DNA from: Parachlorella kessleri
Lineage: Eukaryota > Chlorophyta > Trebouxiophyceae > Chlorellales > Chlorellaceae
NCBI GenBank assembly: GCA_001598975.1
Contig: BBXU01000587.1
Span: forward strand, 1 to 64,000
Direction of reading: 5' to 3'
Length of the DNA: 64,000 nucleotides
How positions within the stretch are numbered: position 1 is the stretch's first letter; each line of letters begins with the position of its first letter. Below are positions 44,970-54,700 of this stretch, one piece after another. The translations under genes and the position numbers were made by a program. A model generated the notes under the pieces. The model saw only the letters and a program-made list of their open reading frames with translations. It was not told where the DNA came from and did not search any database.

Positions 44970-47290
44970 ATGGAGGAACGCGAAAACGTGCCTGTCAACT
45001 TGGGGCCAACGGATGTAGAGAAGAAGCTTATATACAAAGCAAAGGTGGAGCACAAGCAAACAACGCAGGCGGCAGAGAGGGCATTGAAGGTGGGTGCAGG
45101 GAGCTTCCCCACCCGTGCCCATGCAAGGCTCTCCCCTTGTTATCCGCACCATCGTAGCTTGCTGGAAGATTTGGTGTTACATGGCCTGGCTAGAGGAGAG
45201 TGCGGCCTCTGCTGTTTCTTCCAAGCTGTCCAAGGACTGACGACGTGATAACCTCATCCAGGCTTGAGGCATCGCCAACCTTGCTGCCTGCAGGTGGTTG
45301 TTACAACAACAGAAATGGCTCGAGGCACGGTATTGGAGCTGCACCGCCAAGGCCAGCAGCTTGAACTGGCTGGCAACAACGTTACACAGGTATGACGTGA
45401 GGAACGGCTGGTGCCGGCCACTTCAATGCAGCGTAGAAAGGCAAGTGCCTCCACAGGTGTTTGTAGAATCTAGCCTCTCATGTGTCTCTGTTGCACCTTG
45501 TTGCGCCACCCGTGGGCTTGCCCTACCTGGAATGTTAATTGCCGGAACGGGCTTCATGATTTTGCCCCTCTTGCAGATTGGCCAGGAGGTTAAGGAAGCA
45601 AGCAGGCTGGTGCGGTTCATGCGGCGGTTCTGCTGCCTGGCGGTAGCCACCTCCTGCTGCAGCTGCCTAGACCCTGGCCGGCACGAAGATGCCACACGCA
45701 AGGCCCGCGTCAAAGGGTAGGTACTTAGAGGGAGTGCAAGGGACAGTAGGGCATGGGGAGTTTTTCCATCGGCAACAACAGGGACATGCGGCTGACAACA
45801 ACACGGACATGCGGCGCGAGAGGGCTGTCGTTGGGTCAAGGAATCTTGGGTACCTGTGACGAGGAGCTGGACGGTTTGTCGGGTGGCCGTGCGAATAAGA
45901 ATGCTCGAGCAAGGCTGGTCACTTGCCTCCTTTTCTAAGGACGAAGCTCCTTGTCGCAAAGGCGTTGCCAGAGATGTGTTGCCTTTGCGGAGCTGGCGCC
46001 GATAGGTATGCTGTTGCATGTGCTGCGCTGGTCAGTGCAGCTGTACCAGTGTCCCGCCGCGTTGAGGCGAGTGGGCACTTGCTCTTTGTCTCTGCAGGAT
46101 GCAGGGGATCCGCCAGGAAGCGGCGCAGCAGGCAGCGTGGCAGCAGGAAGTGAAGCAGCAGCAAGTGGACGAGCTCATACGCAAGACTCACACCCAGGAG
46201 CCCACAGGGGTGAGAAACAGCGCCTCAATGGGACCAAGACTGGCTACAGCCAGCACCTGTTGTCGATATGAATCACATGGAGTGGTGGGGGTGCCTTGGA
46301 GGCTGGTAAATCTGGGCAGCTCTGTGGACTTGACCGCCTGGGCCCTGCTATTTGTCCCGCAGCTCCTCAGCCTGGGTCTGTGCATGGTTGCAGGACGAAG
46401 CTGTTCGTGGGGAGCTCTTGGGAGACACGGGCGTGATACGGGCGCGGCGTGCTAGGGAGCAGCAGGAGGAGCGCATTGGCTGGGGCCTGCCAGGTGGGTG
46501 GGGGCTTTCCCAGCTGCTTGTAGGCAGGGCGGATGTTAGATGTGGACCTAGCAGCATGCGGCGGGGCTGCTTGTGGGGACTGCCAGCATGCATCTCATGC
46601 CGGTTTCCTGGCTATGGGTCAGCTCCCTGTCGTAAGCAAGGCTGGTCTTTGTCGACTGGCCATGTGGCTCTGCCTGTACCAAATGCGCCTGCTTGACCTT
46701 GCAGAGGAGGATCACGACGAGCTTCGGGTTGAGACCCGCAGGCAGGAGCAGTGCCTGGACCAGATAGCAGCCGCTGTGGATGCGCTTTCTATCATGAGCC
46801 AGGTGGGCGGCCAGTGCCCAAGGTGTCCATCATTTCTGCTTTGGCCGCGGGATGTGGCACTGCATCAGGCTATAGTCCCAGCTTGGCTCGCAGGACTGCA
46901 GCACAATGAAATCAGGGAACGGAGCGGTGGTTGGTTTGACGCCTACCAGAGCTGTGCTGCTGCACCACTGGGGATCACCGTGTGGCTGGTAACGCGCCGA
47001 GTATGAGTCCCCTACATCGTGGCGTTGTCCTACTTTCGCTGTGTTGGCCTGATTTGCAGACCATGCAAGAGGAGCTTGTGGAGCAGGCACCCCACCTGGA
47101 CCAACTGGCTGAGCGCACCGATGCTGCGCACGATGACCTGCGCAATGTGCAGCGTGACGCGGCCAAGTTGGCAGGGCGACGCCCGGTTGCGGAGGGGGGC
47201 CGTGGCATGGGAGGCATTGAGCGGCAGGCGGCAGCGGCAGCAACAGCTGCGCGGTACGCAGGTGCAGCAGCAACACGTGCGGTTTCTTAG
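44970..47290 (+). CDS. SNAP-25-like Qbc-SNARE, copy 2
   Basis: A 298-residue fusion protein in seven fully in-phase exons: 44970-45089, 45294-45389, 45577-45716, 46098-46209, 46394-46493, 46705-46802, 47060-47290. The N-terminus (MEERENVPVNLGPTDVEK) precedes the Qb helix KVEHKQTTQAAERALK, EMARGTVLELHRQGQQLELA with its zero-layer Gln, and VKEASRLVRFMRRF. Immediately after comes a Cys cluster, C91, C92, C99, C100 and C102, as in the acylated linker of animal SNAP-25. A charged coiled linker (QEAAQQAAWQQEVKQQQVDE) leads to the Qc helix RRQEQCLDQIAAAVDALSIM, then MQEELVEQAPHLDQLAERTD with the zero-layer Gln. There is no transmembrane span. Exon 2 has exactly the length of its counterpart in copy 1 (96 bases), and exon 1 and exon 3 differ by one codon each, so the copies are old duplicates. 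Plant SNAP33 proteins lack this Cys cluster as far as I know. Confidence 0.8.
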
Positions 47291-48463
47291 GCAATGTGGG
47301 CTGACCTAGCCGGTGTGATTTAGAGGCTGCTGGTTGGGGTTGGCCTGTTGCTACTTGAGTCGTATGTTCCGCACAACAGCGCTCCAGACAGAGTAGCGGG
47401 ACGGTGGTTGGCAGTGTGGTGCGCGAGTGTGGTTGAGGATAGACTTGCGAGAGAGAGACCTGTGGCAGTGCTTGAGGTCCTACAGTCTTTGCATTGCACA
47501 CCCAGGCGTGTGCAGGTGGGTAGGCACCGGTGATACCACATAGGGGGCTTGGTCAGGTAGCACAGCAAGAAGCGTAGCACAGCAAATAGGGTACTTCTAG
47601 ATAGTTGCGTCATAGTTGACGGACTGTACTTTGTACGTGACCTCATGCTCACACTTCTGGTTTGATGTGAGTCCATCCTGCATTCGCTCTACTGACTGAG
47701 ATCCCAGTGATCTGGGTATTTTGTTGCTATTTCCTAGTGACTGGATTATCCTCTGCGTCTTGGTGTTGCGTTACATGGCAACTGTATGTGTTGTTCGTAT
47801 ATTGTCAGGTCTAGTTGACACATACAATATGCTCGGCTGGATATCTATTTCGTGTGTATGACGGACAGTCGGCCATCTTAAAAGCTTGACATGGATCCTT
47901 CCGCGAGCTGCTTTGCACGATCGTTTTGGGAATTGGCAGCTCCTGACCTTATACAACTCGTGTTTGACTAGTTGCTCAAGGAGCCATAGTCCCCCCACCA
48001 GCAAGTTTCACACTTAGCGTTGCTGGCTGTATCACCGGCAGATGTAACATGTGACAGACAGAACTGAGGTTGCACCTAGAAGACGGTTACAAACACTGTA
48101 TCGTCGACAGTTTTCCCTTCTACCAATGGTCTTACCAGCTGCGCCAGTTGGCAGAGCTGAGAAGCTTTTATTCATTTGAGGCGTTAGTTGCACTCAGTGC
48201 AGTCAGTTTGTCAAGACAGCTATCCTACTGGTCCTCTGTTCTCACTGCCTACCACTTGAACAAAATCACACGACTGAAGCCTTGTAAGCTGGTCCGACAG
48301 ATCCTGACCGCGCCTTGTTTGGGATCGCGCCAAGCATGCTGCACATGACGTGCAGGCAAGCGTGATCACGCGTGAGTGCATCATGTTGTTAGGCCTTCAG
48401 CCCACTCGGTACCGAGTGAGCTGATCGCACCGCAGAACCTGATCAAATGTGTTTCTAGCCAGC
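47291..48463. other. Tandem intergenic region (SNARE copy 2 / SAND gene)
   Basis: About 1.17 kb, AT-richer than average. A TGTAA lies at 48043-48047. Nothing else recognisable is seen; no conserved reading frame on either strand. Confidence 0.4.
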
Positions 48464-50373
48464 ATGATGGCGGACCCTTTTTTGTACTCCAAGCTGGATG
48501 TGGAAGTGTTCTGTGGCCACGGAGAGACTGGGAAACGTGGTAAGCTACCAGGCATACTTTGTTGAGGCGATACGATCACTCTTGCTATGACTTTGCCGTT
48601 CGCTGCCCTGCGCCTTTGCTTGTGTTCTACCGATGCAACTGCTAGAGTGTTAGTGCTTGCTTCCGCCTGCTCCAGTCAATCACGGCTCGGACTAGGCGAC
48701 AGGCGTTACTGACATTCCAGCACTGGTGGCCTGTGCACCCAGGCGTTGTCGTTCAACGAGGTCAACCCAGCGTTGAAGGGCTGCCGCCCACGAAGGTTCT
48801 CATTCAGTGTACCAGTGCCTGCTGCGAGGCCAAGCCTTCCTGTCCCTCCACCCTTGGTGGCAACATATTCTCAGCAAACGCATATGAGACACATGCAGGT
48901 AGGCTCCTCCTGGTTGCAATGCCAGCAGTGCAGGTGCAGCGCTCGGCCTGCCAGAACTTCACTGCAGCCAATTTGTGCAAAATGAATGTCGTATCTGCAA
49001 GCCGGAAGGTGCAAAGAGCGTCCCTCGAGAGCGCTGGCACATACTTTTCTACAGGCTGTGCGAGCTGGAAGCGTTGGAAGGATTCGATCAGGCTTTCTAG
49101 TGGTGCGCCTATCCACACGTGGTTGACCACGGGGCAAGCTAAGGAGGAGAGGGAGGAGGAAGAGGAGGAGGAGGAGGAGGAACAGGAAGTCGAAGAGGAG
49201 CCGGAGCACCAGGGCGGCAGTGGTGCTGTTGCCGGCAAGCCTAAGGAGGGCGCAGCAGCAGGGACGCGGAAGGCTAAGAGGGAGGCAGCAGCAACCCCCA
49301 GCAAGCCCAGTGAGGGTGCAGCAGCAGGTGCCAACAAGCCTATCATTGAGGCAACAGGCGGTCCCAGCAAACAAAGAAAAAGCGCGGCTGGGGGCAGCAA
49401 GCTTCAGGAGCAGCAGCAGCACCAGCAGGCAAGCAAAGGAAAGAACGTCGATGGCAAGGCGCCCAGGAAAGCAGCGCCTTTACCCAAGGAGCCTGAAGCG
49501 CATCCAAAGCGTGCCAGGCTCCAGGCTGGTGTTAGAGCCGGAGCTCTGGACAATTTGGGTCGAGAGCAAGGCAGGCGCAGCAGCAGGCCTAGGCCAGGGA
49601 ACCGCACCGAGGCCTTGTTGGCAGCGGTGGCCAGGGTGGAACCAGTTTCCACAGGTGGCACGCCAAGCGCCTCGGAAGATGCAGCCGCTCCTGTGGCAGA
49701 GAAGTCAGCAAGTGATCATGTACACAGCGCACCTGTTGCCACGACAGCAGCAGAGATAGCCAGAGCAGCTCAACCTATGACAACAGCAGAGATAGCCAGA
49801 GCAGCTCAACCTAGACTTCTCCGCAGTGGCTTGCGTGCTCACAGGGCAAAACCAGCGCCTAGGAGCCGGCGGATGCCAGAGCATCGCCGTGTACAGCAGC
49901 AGCAGCCAAGCGGGGAGCCAGGGCCATCAGCCCCCTCCCCTGTGGAGGGGCAGGACGGCCCCTCTCCTGCCGCAGGCGGGCCTAGTGCCGAGGTCGTGGG
50001 CAGAACATCCGGTGAGGCAGGGGCTGCTGCAGCGCCGGGCAGGTCTCAGCGCGCAGCGGCGGGTCGGGCTGAGGAGGCCCCAGCGGGTGACGCGGCTGTT
50101 GCTTCCGCGGGCGAGGCCGCCGACCCTGCCACGGAGGACGCTGCCGCCGCCGCGGCTGAGTCAGTACACTTGCAAGCAGCTGCTGGTGGTGGCAGCACTG
50201 CTGGACTAGACCCAGTAAGCGTGGCGGTGATGCTGCTTGAGGCCGAGCTACGCAGGCGAGCCAGGCGGCAAGAAGAGCTGGAGCGCCGAGTCACCAAGCT
50301 GGAGGCAGCAGTTGGGGAGCTGCAGGTGGGGCCTCGCTACACGCTGGCACGGTCAAGTGCTGTAAGCCACTAG
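48464..50373 (+). CDS. SAND-domain protein with acidic and low-complexity regions
   Basis: Likely a nuclear DNA-binding regulator of 516 residues. Exons 48464-48539, 48743-48898 and 49055-50373 keep phase. Assembled across the two introns, residues about 25-100 form a SAND-type module: GGNIFSANAYETHAG joins CASWKRWKDSIRLSSGAPIHTW. The order is the SAND hallmark, a small-residue/Phe motif, HAG, then the KRWKDSIR helix. Reading the second intron through gives a spurious continuous frame that destroys the module. After it comes an acidic run (about 20 of 24 residues Glu/Asp), then Lys/Ala/Gly repeats with nuclear-localisation-like basic patches (KRARL). A 12-residue repeat (TTAEIARAAQP) follows, then Pro/Ala-rich sequence. 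The C-terminus is a coiled coil (VMLLEAELRRRARRQEELER). In green algae, SAND-related (VARL) proteins include regulators such as RegA; membership here is not shown. Confidence 0.7.
49741..49812 (+). repeat. Tandem duplication of about 36 bases inside the SAND gene
   Basis: Two adjacent copies of ACAGCAGAGATAGCCAGAGC plus AGCTCAACCT, nearly identical in nucleotide sequence, encode the repeated AEIARAAQP. The identity points to a recent duplication. Confidence 0.85.
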
Positions 50374-50775
50374 ATGGCGTTGGAGCATATAGTTTTTAGC
50401 CTGCTGTCTCGCGTGGGCACATGTCGTTAGGCGAGTGCATGTCGAACTCCACGCCTGGCAGAAGAGCAGGGGTGTCTCCACCAGGGGAGGGCTCCCACGC
50501 CGGCTTGGTTCATTATGCCCATGTGAAGCGTAGGACTGCTAACAACAGCAGGTCTGTGGCTAGCAGCTGTCTATACAGGACCGTAAGAAGCGGGGCAGCT
50601 GCTGGTGGTGCAGGAGGCAGCACACAAGCGCCGCCGAGTGGACTCATGATAACAAGCTTTGGTGTTGCAAATCTGAAGGATGTCCATGCTGTTCTCCTTT
50701 GCTTTCCTCAAGGTTCTACGGCAGCCGTCAGGCCTAAAGGCAGCGAGGGGACAGCACTGCTGCCATGCATGCTGC

Positions 50776-50780
50776 TGTAA
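50776..50780 (+). terminator. TGTAA polyadenylation motif for the SAND gene
   Basis: TGTAA about 400 bases after the stop codon; nearest downstream copy outside the coding region that I found. Confidence 0.4.
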
Positions 50781-51264
50781 TTGAGAGCATGTGCAAATGC
50801 ATAGCTTGAGAGGTACCCCCATGGTGAAGTCCATGTTGATATTTCACTTGCCTGGGCTGGTTGCAAGGAATGAGCAGGGCTTGCCTGTTACTTCTCCTCA
50901 CCAGGTACATGCGGCATGTGAGGTTCTGGGAATAGGATGCGCAACTAAACGCGTCCAAGTCCCCCTTGTCACAGCCGACCAGCCCCAACGTGAGCAACAT
51001 TGCAGTGCAGCATAAACCAGCCGTGCCAGTAACGTGCGGTATCAAAAAAGCACTTAAACCCCATATATCAAGCAGTATTTTGTAATCACCACCTGCTGCC
51101 AATCAAAATGCTTGAGCAACACTCTGTCATCAGCCCCTGCCAGCTTGCATAAGAGGAATCACAGGGCGGGAATCGCTTAGCAATCGAGCAAGCCCAGAGC
51201 ATACCTTGCATTCAGTCCAGTCAGTTCACAGCTACCCCTCCTCTGGCTGCACTGCCACCCGCCG

Positions 51265-51269
51265 TTACA
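51265..51269 (-). terminator. TGTAA polyadenylation motif for POLK
   Basis: TTACA on the + strand about 500 bases beyond the POLK stop. If used, the 39-bp repeats lie in the POLK 3' untranslated region. Confidence 0.4.
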
Positions 51270-51487
51270 ACATCACCCGCTCTTGTGCTTTTTTAGCATT
51301 TGCACCAATGTACCCTGTCTGGCCCTTCCTGCACGGGCAGCATCATATGGGACGAGGCCCCCATGCCGGTCCTCCTTGCGTTGGAGGTCGTGAGCCAGGT
51401 GCCAGTCCCTGTGCTCCTCAAGCTTACCCTCAGGCACCCAGTCCCTGCGTTGAGGTAGGCACGAGCAACTGGTGTTTTCTGTTCTGT

Positions 51488-51604
51488 GGAAGCCCAGCTA
51501 TGCCTGACCCACCAGCCGATCACTGTGGAAGCCCAGCTATGCCTGATCCACCAGCCGAACACTGCGTAAGCCCAGCTATGCCTGACCCACCAGCCGAGCA
51601 CTGA
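51488..51604. repeat. Three tandem copies of a 39-bp unit
   Basis: Copies 51488-51526, 51527-51565 and 51566-51604 differ at only a few bases. Each contains AAGCCCAGCTATGCCTGA followed by CCACCAGCCGA. Because 39 is a multiple of three, the array is open in frame and would encode a 13-residue repeat (GSPAMPDPPAEHC) on the + strand. It ends in TGA at the last copy. Confidence 0.95.
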
Positions 51605-51767
51605 GCAAGAGCAGCAAAGCAAGTACCGGGCCGCGTCTGTATGTTTGCGCTGCAACGGTGTCAATGCATGGGGACCTTCATGCATTAGGCGAATTCCTTG
51701 GATGCCAACAAAATGACGAATGGCTGCATGCAAGACTCTTCCCTGGCAGCAACAGATGCCGGGCAGC

Positions 51768-54700
51768 TTACTTGCAGCGTGGGCACTCGCAGAGGTCCTG
51801 CTCACACGGATCTCCCCAGTCTGACAGCGCAGATGTGGGCTGCCCAGGGCTGCCGTCCCATGCTGTCTGTGCTGCCTCCACAGCACAGGGCTGCACTGTG
51901 AATGGCCCGGCTTTGGCCGAGGGCTGCTGCGCAGAAGCCCCGGGAGACTGCGTACAGGGTTCATCATGGGCAGTCTCGGAGCTTGGACTGGCTGCCTGCA
52001 TGGTCGTGCCAGGCTGCTGTGGCGGGTGACCTTCCCCGGCGGCAGGCCCACAAGGCGGGCCCCCACCGGCGGCCGCCACCTCCTGTTCCAGGGGTGGCTC
52101 CTGGCCTGGGAGCAAGAATGACCGCAAGGTGAGGGACGAGCCAGCAGCAGGCTGCCGTGCTTTCCGCTTGGCGCCGGCGCTTTTGCTGCCCTTGGGTAGA
52201 TGCTGCTGCTGGAAGCGCGGGGTGCCGCACACCTCGCAGCGGCCGTACAGCTTGGCATTCCCAAAGGTGCAGGCTGCGCAGGCCCACACCTGAGCAGCAG
52301 GAGTGACGAAATCTACACCCCCACCATCGGTTGCTGCTGCCTCAGACATGCCGGTCTGGCCCTGCTCCTGGCTCCCCGCCACCTGCTGGGCTTGCATGTG
52401 CGCCTGGCTGCTGCTGTTGCCGCCGGCCCCATGCTCCACAGCGGTCTCTTGGCCAGCTGGCAAGGCTGCGTGCTGCCGAGGGCCCCCATCTGTGCTGCCG
52501 TGGTGCTGCTGCCAGTCCCTAAGGGACAGCTCTACCAGGTCTCCTTGACTCAGCTCCTGGCTGGTGTGCACCACCTCAGAGGCTTCCGGCTGTGCCGCCC
52601 CAGGTGCTGCTGCCAGTGGCACTGCAGCTCCTTCTGCTGGCAGCTCATGCTGACCCTGGGCGGCCCCCGGCTGCTGCCTGCGCTGCAGCATCTCCTCTAG
52701 AGACAGTTGGCCCGCCTCCCGCTTCTGCAGGGGGCAGCCAGTCAACTGCTATTACTATGCTTGGTCACACACCACTGCCGTACACTGAAAGCGGGGCAGC
52801 AAAGTGTGGATCTGCAAGCTGTCCAAAGCAAACCCTCCTGCCTAGCAGGACTCTTGAGCACTAGTAGCTTAAAACTCAGCTGCATATACATCCCGCCCAT
52901 CCTCGTCCAGGACCCGACCAGCAGGACCGATACCTTGCAATGCATGCCCTGTGCAGCTAGCCGTGCGGCGCACAGCAAGAAGTGTGAGCGCCTTGGCTGC
53001 GCCCCCTGTTTCTCTCAGGTAGTGTCTGCAGGCACCGCTTGCTGGCAGGGGTCCAGCTCGCACCTGCTCGTAGAAGTTGCTCATGCGCAGGCCCAGCAGG
53101 CGGACCTCCACCGGCAGCTCAGCACGCAGCAGCCTCAGCGCGGCCTGACCGATGTCGTCTGCGCTGCTCACGTAGCGGTCCAGCGTCAGTGCACGGGTGC
53201 GGACCTGCAGGGGAAAAGGCGGCAGAAAGGCAGTGGTGCCACAGGAACCCCCTGAGGAAGTCATGAGAGGACAGAAAGAGCGAGGCACACATGCAAAGCG
53301 GGCGCATCTGCGATGCCATATGCAACATGCCGCCCTATGACCCTCAGCACAAACCGCACCAACTGACACCAGCACCAGCATCAACACAACCCTCAGGCCG
53401 AGCGGTTCACTGGCACCACCCAAAGCCAATCGCCTCCCCCGCAGCGCCACCCACTTCAAACGACGTGAGCTTGAGCTTGAGGGTGAGCGTCCTGCCTCGC
53501 AGTCCTTCCCGGGCCATGTCTTCTGCAAGGCTGCCAGCCAGCTCCCGCACCTTGCTCTCCAGCTCAGGCCGCGCGCTTATGGCCCTGCGCGGCAGCACCC
53601 AACCCCGGCACAGATGCCTTCAACGGCGATCCTAGCAACACTCAATGCGAGCCTCGCAACAGAGGAGGGATGTAGAAGCCTTGCATTCCGGGCTGCACTT
53701 TGCAGGGCTAGGACCGTGAGCCCAAAGCGCAGTTCACAGAGACCAGTTTTAGCAGCCCATCAACCTGGGCAGACGACATGAACCCTTGAAGGCAAAGCAG
53801 CAAGTCACCGCCCTGTCCCAGCGAACGCGCTTGGGCTTGCCTACCTGAACGTGCGCTCGCAGCTGATGCCCTTACGGCCGACCTCGCCCTCACGCAGCGC
53901 GTCCCCGTGGCGCGTCTCCCCCAGCCCCAGCCCACAGCGCAGGAACCAGTCGACTGAGAGGGGCGTAAAGAGGGCAGCCAGCAGCCCCCGCTTCTCCAGC
54001 AGGTCGGCGCAGGCTACCACGCCAAACGCCCGCAGCGTGTGCTCAGTCACCTGGCGTGTGCACGTGTGCAGGTGGTTGACCGCTTGTGAGCTTCCTTGTA
54101 GGCATGCGGTTCTTGTAGCTATCCATGTTGAAATAAATTGCTGTGCTTGAGCCACCGCAAACGAGGGCACGGCGGGCATGCCTCAAAACTGGGGCCACAT
54201 AGTGTGCAAGGCTGCACATGGGCAGCTACATCGCTGCGCCCAGGGGTAACAATACTTGGGGCGTGCGCTGCTTTGCTTGCTTACCTTGCCCACCCCTGGG
54301 ACCTTCCTGATGGGCAGCGTGCTGATGAAGGCCATCACCTGCTCGCGGCTCGCCTCCAGTACATACTGCACAGTCCAGGGGCAACAGCGGAAGCGGGTTG
54401 GAGGAGTAAAGTAGCCAACTAACTAACGGTTGTTCGACAACAAGCAATATCTGGCCATGAGGGGCTTGCATGCCCACCACTTTCCTCATGCCAACCGGCA
54501 TGCCAGCCGAGTCTTACCTTGATGTCTCACGAGTACCACCACGCCCAAGCCAGGGCGCGGGCACACCCCCAAACCTTCACCTCACCTGGCCGTCAGGCTT
54601 GTGCAGGTCGGAACAGACCTTGGCGAGCATGCGGTTGGAGGCCACACCCACGCTGCAGGTCACCTGGACGCCTTCACGGACTCGCCTCCGGATATCCTCG

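Larger units (their letters stand above)
50374..51767. other. Convergent intergenic region (SAND / POLK 3' ends)
   Basis: About 1.4 kb. It holds the two presumed polyadenylation motifs (50776 on +, 51265 on minus) and the 39-bp tandem repeats at 51488-51604. A 132-codon + strand frame (51206-51604) ends inside the repeats and has no recognisable domain; I do not call it. Confidence 0.5.

Noticed and set aside
45423..46019. 198-codon minus-strand frame within SNARE copy 2
   Set aside because: Overlaps conserved SNARE exons on the other strand and has no family resemblance.
48804..49422. Minus-strand frames over the SAND gene, Ser/Leu-rich
   Set aside because: Shadows of the Glu/Ala/Lys-rich coding strand; no initiation or domain evidence.
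51206..51604. 132-codon + strand frame ending in the 39-bp repeats
   Set aside because: No recognisable domain or leader; most likely chance plus the in-frame repeat. Left as a finding about the repeat only.
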